Source: Symsagittifera roscoffensis (lineage: Eukaryota > Xenacoelomorpha > Acoela > Convolutidae). From it: a stretch of DNA of 64,000 nucleotides. Of this stretch, positions 1-11,499 are shown piece after piece. The translations under genes and the position numbers were made by a program. The stretch's first letter is position 1, and every line of letters starts with the position of its first letter. The stretch is taken from the NCBI RefSeq assembly GCF_963678635.1, contig NC_087066.1, forward strand, positions 68,211,477-68,275,476. Reading direction: 5' to 3'. Under the pieces are notes generated by a model. The model did no database searches. It saw only the letters and a list, made by a program, of their open reading frames with translations, and had not been told where the DNA came from.

Positions 1-1415
1 TCTTTTTCATCCCAAAAATATTCACAAGTCATTTCTTACTCTACCAATAATCTAGTTGAACAATTAATGATCCTTATGGCTTGTCCTATTATAGGAGAAC
101 AGAAACGGTCCACCTAACTAAGCGTCTATCTTTATCAGATCAAAAATAATCGGTTTCAGAACCCTGAATTAGTCAAAATCCTATTTTTAGAAAAATATGA
201 AAGTTTCAAAAATAACAATTTTTTGAAAAAGAAATCAGCAAAATCTTTTATTCCGAACTAGAAAACTTGTTGCTTTGAGCCTATGGTTCTACGCAAATCA
301 ATTGGTTCGCTTTTGTTAAGTTAAAAAATTTTATTTTTAAAGTAGTTCAAAATTCCGGAAATCGAAAAAATAAAAATGCACCGTGAAGGAGTTGTTTTTA
401 AGCAAAAATAATGCGTTTTTCGCGATTGACGTCCGAAAGAGGAATTATGGTTCAGGGATGCTGATGGATACAAAAAACATTCTAATTTCATCTCGGTTCA
501 CGTTCTAGACACCCAAGTGAAAATTTCACTTTTTCGAATATCGCTTTTAGAAAGTGTTTAAATGCGTCGTTAATCTTTCCTGATCGGTGGGAATCAGTTT
601 TTTCGTCTCAATTATAAATTATAGCTTTTAGCACAAATTTGCTATACCACCTTGTTGCCCTACCATAGGGGAACAGAAAGTTTTCTTAAAATTGTTCTGA
701 TTGGCTATCTGAACATAATCCAGCGTGTGTACACTCTTTCCTGGTCGATTGCCTGCAAAATTGAACAATTTCAAGCTAGAAACAGAAAATTTTTTGTTTT
801 TAGTTTTTTTGATTTTTTTCAAATTTTTCTATTTTTTGTACGTGACAATTATAAGTTTTTTATCTCGTTTATTGACTGCAATTAAAAAATTGCTAGGCTA
901 CTGGCTTAACTTGTCACGGGACAACAGAAAAGATCCCCATGGTGAACTGTCTATCTTATTCAGATCAAAAGTTATGGGGTTCAGAACTGTATTCAGCCAA
1001 TTCCATGCAACCCTGATAGAATCCCCTGCAATTCCTTCTTTTACCGTGGTGGTTAGCTCTAATTCCTTTTATATACCTGCCTACAGAAATATTAGTCACT
1101 TCAAACTAAGTGTACTAGGGGATAGGTGTTTGAGCAAAACTTGAAGTTAAATCTATATACTTGAAAGGAATTAGTCAAACCACCAGGTCTCAGTAATGAT
1201 TATTTCCTTAACAGGACTGACTAATATAAGCGAAAAGGAAAATAAAACCGCTAATCAACAACTATATTTCACCTACGCTTGTGGTTGGAAAACAATTAAG
1301 ATTTTAACCCCAAACTAAAAATTCACTTTTGTCTTTTGCTTTCTGATTTTCAGCAGTTCTTGATTGAAACACAAAATCTTTATTCAAAAACTTTCTTCTG
1401 ATTAATCAGACCAGT
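1..1415. other. Intergenic AT-rich DNA with diverged direct repeats
   Basis: I see no gene here. A roughly 100-bp block near 75-180 reappears in diverged form near 905-1000. Both carry an AACAGAAA-type stretch, then a TATCTTATTCAGATCAAAA-like stretch, then GGTTTCAGAAC or GGTTCAGAAC. A shorter partial copy lies near 655-685. This is likely old element-derived DNA flanking the polymerase pseudogene. Small ORFs on both strands show no recognisable motif. Confidence 0.4.
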
Positions 1416-1796
1416 TTGAATTTTTCTCAACTCATAAACTTTCGAAAGAAAATCAACAAAACAACGCCTAATTCTTCTAAAGCTAAAAACAATCTCGCAA
1501 GTAATCTGTGTGATGCGGTTCTGGGCTCTGCTAAAAACCTACGACATCATAAGAAGACAGTCCACAACCTTCAGGCGCCGATTGCAGCCGTCAGAGTCAA
1601 ATGCGATGACTGCTTTGAGGAGTTCAGTTCGGTGGCTGAAACTATTCAGCACATTGAAATATATCACGGTAAATCAGCAAACAAGCACTGTGCAATTTGC
1701 AAAACAGTGTTTATGAGCTTTGAAAAATATCAGAGTCACATGAACAACCGCCATGGACTTCCAGTCTGGGATTCGGATGCTGGCTCTACTTCAACC

Positions 1797-1842
1797 GGTG
1801 GTGGTGGTGGTGGTGGTGGTGGTGGTGGTGGTGGTGGTGGTA
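1797..1842 (+). repeat. (GTG)n / (GGT)n microsatellite encoding poly-Gly
   Basis: About 15 GGT codons lie between the zinc fingers and the polymerase N-domain of element A and encode a Gly run. It could be a flexible linker or simply a repeat expansion after the gene died. Confidence 0.9.
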
Positions 1843-2749
1843 GCGATGAGACTATCGCCATCGAAGGTTCATCAACAACGCGGTGAGTACCTCAAAGCAC
1901 TCGGTCAATTTTGAATGGCAATTTGAAGAAATATCAACTAAATTTTGACGAGAATGAAATTGATCTGCTAGATTTCATGATGCGACACAAAGAAGTCATT
2001 GATGACTTCATATTCGAGCACTCGCAAAACGGATCAAATAAGGTGCAATTCTCAGTTGAAGTGAGCTTGATGAAACACCTCCTCGCCGTGGAAAACGACG
2101 AAGAACCCAATGATGAGAAAATCACACTTTTCTTGAACACCGAGATGGTACGTGTCAATTATGGTGGTCTGGAACAGGGTCAATACATTGAGATGATTGA
2201 ACATATGCTCAACTCCATCAACTGCTTCGCTTCTCATGGAAGTGGGTGGACAATTGAAAGAATTTCGAAAGTAACTATCAATTTCGCTAAACTGTCTCCA
2301 ATGCGCGCAGGAAGCTACTTGCCGCTACCCCTTGGTCTCAAAAAACAGAACTTCAACCTTGTAAATATAGAAACAAAGACGAACGATAAATGCTTTCTGT
2401 ATTGCTTCATTGCAGCCTATCACCTCAAACATGGTCCACCTCTATACGCATCTTCTCAGGCATACCGAAAGAAGACCAAATGTGCAACGTATAAAGAAGA
2501 AGACAGCGAGGACGAAGACAGCGATGATGATGAAGTAAAAGGAGAGTCTGATGAGGATGTTGTCGTCGTTGCCGTCAACGACAATCAAGATGAAGGGAAC
2601 GCGGAGGAACCCCCACAAAGGCAACCAGATGCAAGACAGCGAGAGATGAAACAGATAGTGAAGATTCATGGAGATTTTGAGATGCCAATGAGCATTCTGG
2701 AAATAGGAAGATTTGAAAGATTGAACAATGTTCAAATCAACGTATTTCG

Positions 2750-2838
2750 GTAAGTTTTTTTTTTTAAAAAATCAACCATGACCTAGAAGTTTATTCCATT
2801 TCAAATAAAGTAAACTTTTTTTTTCTTCTCTTATTTAG
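2750..2838 (+). other. Spliceosomal intron 1 of element A PolB
   Basis: The 89-nt segment starts GTAAGT after a CG exon end and finishes with a pyrimidine-rich tract and TTATTTAG. Removing it joins two open frames in phase (CG|G, an Arg codon) and restores polymerase-family continuity. Most Polinton polymerase genes I know are intronless, so this argues for nuclear expression and splicing of this copy. Confidence 0.8.
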
Positions 2839-5416
2839 GTACCAGTCAGAAGAGCTGATACCAATCCGGATTTCAAACGAGCTGAATTGTACGTTTGTGA
2901 TGGACTTGCTGCTTCTTTCCGACGGTTCTGCATATCACTATGTGCTAATCAACGACCTGACAAAGCTAGTCAACTTTATTCGCAAAAGAGCACCACGCAA
3001 CAGAAATGAAATCTGCCGAAACTGCTTCCACACTTGCACTTCCAACGACATTCTACGTCGACATCAAGAAATTTGCTATCGACAAGATGGCATTGAAATC
3101 ATGATGCCCGGGCCCGACAACGATCGACACGTGTTTAAAAACTTTGGTGCACGATCGTTTGTACCACGTATAGTATACTTCGACTTGGAGTCATTAATTG
3201 TACCCGTAGCTGGCCCAGAGCCTGACAACGAAAAATCGAACACTCACCTTATCGAAAAACACCAGAACTGTGGGTATGCATTCGCAGCTGTAGAGTTTGG
3301 AAACCCCGAGGTGGTCAAGTTCGAGTTGAAAAGGGGACCTGACAGTATCGAACATCTGTTACTGAGCTTGGAAACACTTGCAAAGGAAGTTTACATTGAA
3401 AAAAGAAGACATTACGCATTCACCGGGCAAAGAGAAACAAGAAAAGAAGATGCATCCGAGTGCTGGATATGCGAATTGCCTTTTGCATGGGATGAGGAAA
3501 AGGTATTAGACCACTGTCACTATACCAACAAGTTTCTCGGGTGGGCACATAATACATGCAACATCAACCGCAAGACAACTAATTTCATTCCTGTAGTTGC
3601 CCACAATCTAGCAAACTATGACCTACATTGTATCATTCGAGCATTGAATAAAAGCAACCCACACAATGTCTTCTCTGTCATACCGAGCACCGAAGAAAAA
3701 TTCATCTCAATAACCATATCGGTATGGATCAAAACGTTCTACGATAAAAGTGGAAAAATTAGAAATGTGTATGAGAATCTGAGATTTATCGAATCCTACA
3801 AATTCATGCAATCTTCCTTATCAACACTCGTTAATAATTTGCCACCTGATAATTTCAGTCTATTGGAAAAATTCTTCAAAGCAAAAGGACATTCAATGGA
3901 GAAAATCGATCTTTTGAAACGAAAAGGGTTCTAACCCTACAGCTACATTGATAGCTTCAAGAAATTCAATGAACCGCGATTACCCGCCCGAAGACTGTGG
4001 ACGAATAGCCTAGCCGGCGGTGAGGTCAGTGTAGATCGATCAGAGTTCAACCATGCAATCATGGTATTCACTAAATTTGGCTGTAATTCAATTGGTGACT
4101 ACCACGACCTGTACCTCTCTACCGATGTGCTGTTACTTGCTTCTGTGTTCGAAGCTTTTCGATCCGTGTGCTATGAAACATATGGAGTCGATTGCCCGCA
4201 CTATTATACCGCAAGTAACTTGGCGGGGGATGTGTTCCTTAAATTCTGCCGAGCAGATCTTCGATTGCTAACCGAGCGCGACCACCTTCAATTTGTAGAG
4301 GGGATGATTCGTGGTGGAATGTCGTCTGTATATGCCCGAAAATACTGGAAAGCCAACAACCAGTATCTTGACGACCATGATAAAAATGAGGAAAATTCGT
4401 TCATCGTAAACATCGACGCAAATAATCTCTACGGAGGTATCATGCAAAATTACTCGTTGCCCTTAAACGATTTCAAATGGGCGGACGACTCGGTGGATAT
4501 ACCTAAACTACTACTGGCGGAAGAGGATAGTGAGTGGGGTTACCTAGCGGAGGTAGATATCGAGTTCCCCGACGAGCTCCATGACTACTTCAAAGACTAT
4601 CCTCCCGCGCCATCAAAAGAAAATGTACAGATAACTGACTTGTGTACCGATCAAGTGGAAATGATGGGAAAATTAGGTATCACCAGTCTACCCAAAGTGC
4701 CTAAGCTTATACAGTCTCTACAAAAAAAGTCAGGATATATTTTGCATTATCTGACCCTTCAGCTTTACATACAGTTAGGTGTGAAGGTGACTCACCTTCA
4801 TAGAGTGCTGCAATTTCGACAGTGTAAATGGATGGCCCTTTTTGTACAGATGAACACTGAGCTAAGAAAGAAGGCTAGGAACATTTTTGAGGAAAATTTT
4901 TATAAGCTCATAATAAACTCATCTTTCGGCAAGACGATGGAAAGTAAACGAAACAGAACAAAAATGAGTATAGTGCGTAACGAAACCGAGCTACTGCAAA
5001 AGTTATGCCAGAGCTCATTGAAGTCATTCCAAATCATACACGAAGACCTTGCTACAATAACATTCAATCCGAGCTCAATCCGGTGGGATAAGCCAACGAT
5101 CGTTGGCGCAGTAATATTAGACATTGCAAAAAATACATGTTTGAAACCCACTACGTGGAAATGAAGCCAAACTTTAATCTCGAGCTATTATACTCCGATA
5201 CTGATAACTTTATTTATATGATAAAATGTGACGATATATACGAGGAACTAAAAGAAATGGGACACTTGTTTGACTTCTCGAACTATCCCAAACAATCACC
5301 ACTGTATAATGAAACCCACAAGAAACAGGTGCTAATGTTCAAGGACGAGATGGGTGGAGACTTGATAGAAGAATTTGTAGCACTCAAACCGAATTTAAAT
5401 TCTCTTAAACTCAAAA

Positions 5417-5524
5417 GTAAGTGGTAAAATTAATCAAATTCCAAAAACCCAATGACAGAAAAAATAACTAAATTGGTTGGCACCTTTAATACCTTTCACA
5501 ATTTCTGTTTTTTTTTTGTTTTAG
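5417..5524 (+). other. Spliceosomal intron 2 of element A PolB
   Basis: The 108-nt segment begins AAAA|GTAAGT and ends with a T-rich tract and GTTTTAG. Removing it keeps the frame (A|AT gives Asn) and leads into an SAKGI motif expected after the palm of Polinton polymerases. Confidence 0.7.
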
Positions 5525-6188
5525 ATAGGAGCAACAAAGTCTCAGCGAAAGGAATCTCTTGGTATGCACAAAAACAGCTGACACATGATCGCTTTTAGAC
5601 GCCCTATTCAACCACAGAAAATTTAGAGTTAAAAACACGAGTATCAGATCAAAAAAACACGAGCTACAAACTGTCAACATAAATAAATAAGCGTTAACAG
5701 CTTTGGACACAACGAGATTACTCCTCGGTGACCTGATAACCTGTTAACCTTTTGGTCACTTTTTGACCCGCGAAGATGAATTTAATAACCAAATTTTACT
5801 CGACGACTGGGATGGTAGTTTAGAAAATAACCCTTGTTCTTCTTCGAACACCATTTTCGATAATTTTAATACACAGCCATTTCAAAGGAAAATAAATATT
5901 GATGACTCGGACTGGTCACCGCCAGGTCCAGGACTGTACAACAGAAGGAAATACACTAAGAAAGAATTGCGTGAAGATTTGGCTGACAGTTCTAAAACTG
6001 TAGATAAACCTTACCCAAACAATCCTTACCTTGCGTTCGAGGCTCAAGAAGAACGTGACAATACTATGGCGGCTGACGGAAACAGCAGTGAATTAGATAA
6101 TACCAGTTCGGAGAGTGCAAATAACTATCCAGTAATTGCCAGGAAAAGTAAATGGGTTTTAAACCGCTCCCAATTAGACAATGATTAA

Positions 6189-7260
6189 TTAACTAAAATA
6201 ACTTTTTACATTTCATTTACCCCACTCTGATTAATATTTTGCTTGTAATATTTGTAAAGCTTAATTTGCAAAAAAAACCATACCCAAATTTATATTTCAT
6301 TTGTAAAATAAGCTCATTTTATTTTGCATACTTACCACAATCAGTAATAGACAATTTGTTTCTAAAATTTGTCCGGTCTAATTTGAGCAAATACCACTTG
6401 TCTTTGTTTCCAATTAAGTTCTACTCGCCGCTATAAATTCAATAAACAAACGCAACGGGAGAAATTTGATTTAGCCCAGCAGAGTAATTCCAAACACCAA
6501 AATAGAATTCGAAGCTGGAAAGAAATGTTCCAGCAAAACTAAAGGGAAATGTTAGCGGTCAATGACGGCGTCAAAATATCATGCATTCTGAAGGAATGAA
6601 AGAAGGAAAAGAAACATGAATGTAAAAAGACTGAGAAAATGAATGTAAAAAATTAAGGATCTTAATTATCCGCTAGAGATCTAGAAATTTGCTATATGGG
6701 TATATGACTCGTAGTAAAATCCTCAGGGGGGAGGCCACTCAAAAATTTGGATCCTTAAGTAAGGACCTTGTAATCCACCAGCAAAATGCCGGCTGACTAC
6801 AAGATAATTTTGGACCTCTTAGGTGTCGGATCTTAGGCGCCCACGTCTTATTATAGGTGATTTTGCCCCCCCCCCCCTCCTTAAGGATCCCTGGCGGCCC
6901 CTCATACTACTTACTTAACCCGGTGATAACAGGTGCGACCGGAATTACAAGTTTCGCAATACAGATGGATCGCGTCAGTCACGAAATGCCTGTAATGAAT
7001 GTAATCGACTCATTCTTTTTGAGTTGCGGTTGTTGCTAAATGCCTGAAATTTGACGCGACAATCAAAGAATCATCCATCGAAAAGGCGGCCTCAAGTTAT
7101 AACAAAACGGGAGAAAATGCATATATAAAAAGTTGCAAAGGGCATGGAACAAAGTTTGATGATAGGAATGGAACAATGATGACCTCTGATTTTTTATTTT
7201 CAAACCTGTCATCACTCTTTTCCACATTTAGTTGAATCAGAGGACATAGTTAATACGCTC
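6189..7260. other. Intergenic, no gene seen
   Basis: AT-rich DNA without a convincing coding frame. A C-run at about 6866-6879 and a CTTAAGGATCC-type motif recalling the one near 6750 suggest remnants of small elements. I see no RNA gene. Confidence 0.4.
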
Positions 7261-7268
7261 ATCAGGCA

Positions 7269-7722
7269 CAGGGGCGGATATAGGATTTTCTCGAGGGGGG
7301 GGGGGCGGATTTTCAAAAAATTTTCCAAAATTTTGACGACCCTTTTTTTTAGGTCGACCAAATAGATTTTTCGAGCTCTCCCAAAGCACTGTTTTGCCCC
7401 TATTTTGGCAAATTTTTTTGCAGGCAAATTTTTGCGCCGCAGGCAAATTTTTGAAAAAACAGTCAAAAAAGCCGTTTTTGGGCACTTTTTGAAAAATTTT
7501 GACAAAAAAATCGCCTTTTTTTTAGCGCGCGCTCCCCCTCAAAGTTAGAATATTTTGGCGCCAAAGGCTCCTTTAGAACAATTTTAGGGTCGGTCGGCCA
7601 AAAATGGATTTTCGAAAAAGTATCAAAGGGGGGACCCTTTGGGTCGGCAGGGGGTCGAATTCCTGAGGGGGGAAGGCGGACGCCCCCCGCCCCCGCCCCC
7701 GCCCCCTAAACTAATATTTTTT
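7269..7722 (+). mobile_element. hAT-like MITE copy (same family as 45,644-46,373)
   Basis: It starts with the terminal motif CAGGGGCGGATATAGG. It shares the family's internal landmarks: a G-run, TTTAGGTCGACC, GAGCTCTCCCAAAG, GCGCGC near CCCCCTC, a GGCGCCAAAGG block, and AAAGGGGGGACCCTTTGGGTCGGC. The right end is degraded (C-rich, then CCCCTAAACTAATA), so no target duplication is visible. Its GGGTAGG-like region is uninterrupted where another copy carries an insertion, so it serves as an empty-site reference. Small ORFs inside are low-complexity artefacts. Confidence 0.65.
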
Positions 7723-8645
7723 GCCTATTTGTTGTCAATGGGCTTGTTTCCTTGCATAGTAGAATTGGTGAGTTTGTCTCATTTTGTGCGGGCTTGTGTT
7801 TTGATGCACCAGGATGTCTTTGGATGTATAAGAATCGTCCACTAGCTCTTCAGGACTGCCCACAAATCTCCCAGTTTTGTATCTTGTTTCTATTCTTTTC
7901 ATTTCGACTAACTTCTGTATCGATGAAATGCACGAACCAGTGAACACGTCCTCCATTCGGTAGAAGCACGGCTCTTTGTTCTGTTCTATTTTGGATCCCG
8001 TTGAGCTTGATGCAATAAGCAGATGTAGCAAGAAATCAAACCGAAATGTATCTTTTTTTGTTCTGCAACTTTTTTGAGTAAACCAGAAAATTTTTGAGTA
8101 AACCCAGCTAATCAAAGAAATTTCAAAAAGTTTTAATTTCAAAAGAGCTCGACCTGAAAAAATTTTCGTAAATGTTTTTTTTATTTTTTTTTCGTTTTTT
8201 AAGTAATTTTTCTACAAAAATTGTTTTGCAAATTGCTTATTTCACTATGAATGTCGAATATACCTAATCGCCAGTTTTTGGCTCAGCTCCTTTTATCACA
8301 CCAGACCGCAAAAAATTGACAATAACTTGAAGAAAAAAACGTTGTATTTCTGTATGGTCGGAACATTCTGTGCTACTTGCACAAAAACCGGCTATTCTTG
8401 CCTTTTTTGCAATTTCTCAGCTTGCGACTAAAAATTTGATGGAGAATGCAAAAAATTAGTTTAATCAAATTAAGCAAATGAGCTCGATTAACTGACTTTC
8501 AAAACCAACCAACTTAAATGAGCTTCTTCAGAACAGTTTTTTAACATATAATTTCGTACCAAAACAATCTGTTAAAAATAAAAAAATACAGACGCGATTA
8601 TGATTTAAGCAAGAAGACAAATTTTTTTTTTTTTTTAGCCTAATG
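7723..8645. other. Non-coding, 3' flank of the galactosyltransferase exon
   Basis: I see nothing I can support as a gene. The minus-strand frame at 7735-8142 is long for random sequence but shows no family motif. If the galactosyltransferase model is right, this is downstream of its poly(A) signal. Confidence 0.35.
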
Positions 8646-8651
8646 TTTATT
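8646..8651 (-). promoter_or_regulatory. Poly(A) signal AATAAA
   Basis: On the minus strand AATAAA lies about 29 nt beyond the stop codon of the 8680-8831 exon, the spacing expected for a short 3' UTR. It supports this being a terminal exon. Confidence 0.5.
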
Positions 8652-8679
8652 TTGCTTTCTCTGTAATTTCTACATCTAA

Positions 8680-8831
8680 TTATTGAACTGCACACTTTGA
8701 AGGATCGGACATTCCGATACAGTGGTGGGGACACTCAACGGCCAGTAGCTTGACAACTTCCATTGATATCCAGTAGCCTGGACCCTGGCAGTAGAAAGGG
8801 TAGCCTGGCTTGGGGTAATCCATGCTGCTAA
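8680..8831 (-). CDS. Terminal exon, beta-1,3-galactosyltransferase (GT31)
   Basis: The frame reads MDYPKPGYPFYCQGPGYWIS and then a short tail to TAA at 8680. In GT31 enzymes a DYP...YPxYCxGxGYxxS segment follows the catalytic DDD region, and here it matches well. The acceptor GGGCAG at 8832-8837 starts the exon in the phase left open by exon 2 at 42,702 (one base), giving an Ile codon, so the junction reads LWQ-I-SSMDYP, as expected for the family. The protein ends only about 35 residues after the GYW motif. The usual C-terminal EDV-type motif is absent, so the copy may be truncated, or another exon may be missed. An alternative is an isolated gene fragment unrelated to the exons at 42-44 kb. 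Confidence 0.55.
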
Positions 8832-8968
8832 CTGCCCACTTGCCAAACCTAATCCCAGCGACGTCATGAGAAAAAAAAGAATAATTAAACTGCTTAAAAG
8901 TATTTTGTAATACTCTGGAAATTCGCGTAAAATTGCACTTTTACCTTTGCGTCAATAAGCTAAACGGT

Positions 8969-9152
8969 ATTGTATCGTGTCGCGGATTCTAAGGGCGGAG
9001 TGCTTTCTAAGGGAAGGCCTCACGTAAAGCAAAATCCTAGGAAAGGGGTCCTTAACTTTTTGGAGGACCCTCATCCTAGGATTTTGTAAACGAAAGAAAT
9101 TTTCCACCCAGAAAGCAGAAGACCCCTTAGTTCGGGGAACACGATACACAAT
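8969..9152. repeat. Foldback element (184-bp imperfect hairpin)
   Basis: The left end ATTGTATCGTGT pairs with the right end ACACGATACACAAT. Further pairs run inward (AAAATCCTAGGA with ATCCTAGGATTTT; AAGCACTC-like with GAAAGCAGA-like; GGGGTCCT with AGGACCC). The arms are about 75-80 bp and diverged. This is a MITE-like foldback without a clear target duplication, lying between the GT31 exon and element B. Confidence 0.65.
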
Positions 9153-9201
9153 TCTTTCCAATTCCAATTTTTGGGGTCCTAATTATTGGTCCTGTTTACT
9201 T

Positions 9202-9640
9202 TTGTCAATTTTTGAAATAAGAAAACTGAAATTAGAGGGAACTTGGTGCACTGAAGATACTGATAATGAACAGTTACAATTAGGAGTGTTTTCAACCACG
9301 GAAAAAAATTCATTTTTCAAACTCTGTAATGAACGCTACGTCATTTCTCTCGAGAGGGTGAAAAAAATTCAAAGAAAGATACGTGTTAACTTTCAAAGAA
9401 CAGTTTTATTTGAAAGAGCTTCAACAAATCAGTTGGTGCATTTCTACAAAAAAAAAGTATGGTGCTATGAGCAATATAATTGTTGCTGATTATGAAAACG
9501 TATTCGACTATTCGTTCGAATTTGACTCACTGTGGGTCGATAAAAACTTGGAGAGTAAAATCCGTCTATGTTTCAACAAGCTATCAAAATACCAAAAAAC
9601 TTCCGGTCGTTTATTTGATTATTTACCACCAACATCTTAA
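9202..9640 (+). pseudogene. Element B protein of unknown function, frameshifted
   Basis: Two overlapping frames (9202-9489 and 9383-9640) appear to be one protein broken by a frameshift near 9385. The first frame is rich in beta-prone segments; the second continues with SNIIVADYENVFDYSFEF and ends at 9640. By position it matches the element C gene at 23,238-23,666, immediately before the LHD-motif gene, but I see no clear residue-level match. Function unknown. Confidence 0.45.
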
Positions 9641-9733
9641 TGAGTCTAAATGATATCTGCAAGGACACTTTAATTTCCACTAGCTTGAAATTCACCAGGT
9701 TTTAGAGGTGTTCGAAAATATAACCAATGAAAA

Positions 9734-10162
9734 TTGCAAAAAAGCAGAGTAACTCCTATTGATTCAAAACTGATTCACAAAATTTATACATCTTTGAAAC
9801 AAACATATCCTGATGATTCTAACCAACAAATTTTTTTTCTACCTGCTTGTTCTCTGTTTTTTGTTAGTTCTGATAACCTTGGCTACGACAGTTTGCTTAA
9901 GTTGAGACCTTCTGCTGGCTTGATTGGTATTGATAACTCTTCCTTGGACAAATACTCGAAAAGTTTCAAAATTATTCGATTGCGCGCTGTTTTGCACGAT
10001 GTGGCCAAAATTATGCCCGAGTTATACCAAGAGGGTCCCACAATTTGTTACAAGTTGTCTTGGAACTGTAACAACAGCTTCTTGGAGCATTTGAGTGGAA
10101 TAGCTTGCTGCCTGTTCATTAAATTGAAGAAACCGGAAGTTTATCATTTACTAGAATGCTAA
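9734..10162 (+). pseudogene. Conserved Polinton protein with LRAVLHD motif (element B)
   Basis: An open frame of about 142 codons with no in-frame ATG at its start; an upstream ATG at 9727 is out of frame, suggesting a small N-terminal frameshift. It shares an ordered motif set with the intact element C protein at 23,644-24,048: a hydrophobic GLIGI/GVLIGY segment, RLRAVLHD versus RLHAILHD, EGPTICY versus KGPGYCY, SFLEHLSG versus CFLGHVTG, and a C-terminal Cys after VYHLLEC/VYALFDC. Such conservation between two very diverged elements implies a real Polinton function. Because the gene sits between DNA-binding and exonuclease-like genes, a replication or maturation role is possible, but none is established here. 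Confidence 0.6.
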
Positions 10163-10169
10163 GTGAGGA

Positions 10170-10680
10170 TCAGTTCTGCTTGACGTGGAAGGCTTTCATC
10201 ACAAGAAAAAAGCATTTGTGGTTAAAAAATCGGCAACAAAAACTTCAAGCTACAGAGAGCGACTAATTTTTTTTACCTCCAATGACTTTTATTGTACTAC
10301 CAAAGCTCGAACAAAAAGCTTACAACTGGTTAACAATTTATTTACACAGTCTCCATTGGGAAAACGGTGATTACCTCTACATAAAATTGAATCAAATACT
10401 TCAGATATTTGTGTTGAGAAATCCCAGTGCCGTTTTTCAAAAGAAAAGAAAAGACAGAACTTTTGGCCAAGTACTTGGACCGAAAGGTTGAAAACCTAGA
10501 TGATTTGTGCCGTCAACGGGTTGAAAACCTATATTTCATAAAGTATCCAAGTTGCAATAGACATATGCCTCATTACAGCTCCACGAATGATTGTGCCCTA
10601 AATAAAAGCAAGGTTTTTTTATGATTGGTCGAAAAACGAAAAACAGCGAGAGATCAGCGAAAGTGGAGACATACATATTA
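10170..10680 (+). pseudogene. DxE exonuclease-like Polinton protein (element B)
   Basis: Fragments in several frames give LDVEGF near the N-terminus (compare LDIECI in the element C copy), a YLHSLHWENGDY segment (compare HLHGINW), then KTELLAKYL...VENLDDL (compare KCKILSEFL...INLDDY), and a Cys/His-containing tail near 10,545-10,600. The early DxE pair and overall order suggest an RNase-H-fold 3'-5' exonuclease-like protein. At least three frame changes and a stop near 10,621 make it a pseudogene. The activity is inferred from one short motif. Confidence 0.5.
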
Positions 10681-10749
10681 CCTAATTTATTGATGTGAGC
10701 GTAGATGACTCCAGAGGTTGAACCAAACTTCATTAACAAAGTAGATTGA

Positions 10750-11055
10750 TTGATTGCAAGGAATGAACAGCTAATGTTTTCCGAAAAAGAGTTGTCCACA
10801 TTGAAGAGGTTTTTTCAACTTATTGATAAATTTGTATACTTCCACAGATCCAAGTTTATCGGAAATGTTAGCCAGCAAGCAAGCGAGGAGTATGCCTTCC
10901 GAAGAAGTCCTAGTACCCAAACGTCAGCCAGGAGTTCTATGAATCAAAACGGCAGTGAATTGCCAGATGAGATTAGGACGATTGTGAAAGAGGATACTGT
11001 GAAAAAAATTTGTACTACGAAAAAACTGCAAACATCCCAGCAAACTATGTTCTAG
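10750..11055 (+). CDS. Unrecognised ORF in element B
   Basis: About 101 codons, with a hydrophobic/aromatic first third (RFFQLIDKFVYFHR) followed by a Ser/Thr/Gln-rich charged tail. No motif is recognised and no counterpart is obvious in element C. It may be an out-of-frame remnant or an element-specific gene. The starting codon is not a clear ATG. Confidence 0.25.
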   Translation: MIARNEQLMFSEKELSTLKRFFQLIDKFVYFHRSKFIGNVSQQASEEYAFRRSPSTQTSARSSMNQNGSELPDEIRTIVKEDTVKKICTTKKLQTSQQTMF

Positions 11056-11212
11056 AAATGTTTGACTTAAATGATAGAGCTTTCACAAGAGATTAAATTT
11101 TCCTAGTACTCCAATTATTCATAATCCTAATTCAATTTACTAGGATTTTGTACAAGCTTCATTTGCTGTGAGAAACAGTCTAACACAGTCTGTAGAATAA
11201 TTCATTTCTCAA

Positions 11213-11323
11213 ATGTCAGAAACAACAGCAGCAGTAGATGAACCTCACGCGAAAATAGTAACAGATTTTGTTTCTAACGAGACATACCGTGAGAAAAGTT
11301 ATGGAAGTTTTGTAACATTGTAA
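11213..11323 (+). CDS. Short ORF, possible first exon (element B)
   Basis: ATG at 11,213 opens 36 codons of acidic, polar sequence (MSETTAAVDEPHAK...) ending at TAA. A good GTAAGT donor overlaps the last codon (after ACATT), so this could be a first exon. It lies between the exonuclease-like and ATPase remnants, the position of the small membrane gene in element C. Weak evidence. Confidence 0.2.
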   Translation: MSETTAAVDEPHAKIVTDFVSNETYREKSYGSFVTL

Positions 11324-11499
11324 GTTTGCCAAGATCTGAAGTAGTTTTTGCTGCGCAATTGGTAGTATTTCTATTTTTACTAATTTACTGCTTTCTGAAA
11401 CTTTCTCTCACTAAATTAAGTTGCGGAGAAACTTCAGTTTGGTTGTCGAATTTATCCGGCTTGGCTAGTTACGTACTACCAAACCCAAATATATGAAAA

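Larger units (their letters stand above)
1416..6188 (+). pseudogene. POLB: Polinton/Maverick protein-primed DNA polymerase B (element A), spliced and broken
   Basis: This gene would replicate the element by protein-primed DNA synthesis. In order it shows: two C2H2 zinc fingers (about 1595-1760); a Gly run (1797-1842); an N-terminal domain; exonuclease motif I FDLES (about 3180); a CxxC...DHCHYT...HNTCN endonuclease-VII/HNH-like insert (about 3460-3570); Exo II HNLANYD (about 3600); Exo III YHDLYLSTD (about 4100); palm motif A DANNLYG (about 4420); motif B NSSFGKT (about 4920); and motif C YSDTD (about 5195). After the palm the frame continues through a thumb-like region into an acidic tail ending at 6188. 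Two GT-AG introns fit the frame, at 2750-2838 and 5417-5524. Breaks: stops at 1884, 3932, 5688 and 5745, and frameshifts near 5130 and 5595. No in-frame ATG is visible at the N-terminus. The family is confident from the ordered motifs. Confidence 0.9.

Noticed and set aside
7212-7845. Open frames in both strands of the 7.2-7.8 kb region
   Set aside because: They are created by homopolymer and repeat runs (poly-Pro, poly-Lys/Phe) of a non-coding MITE.
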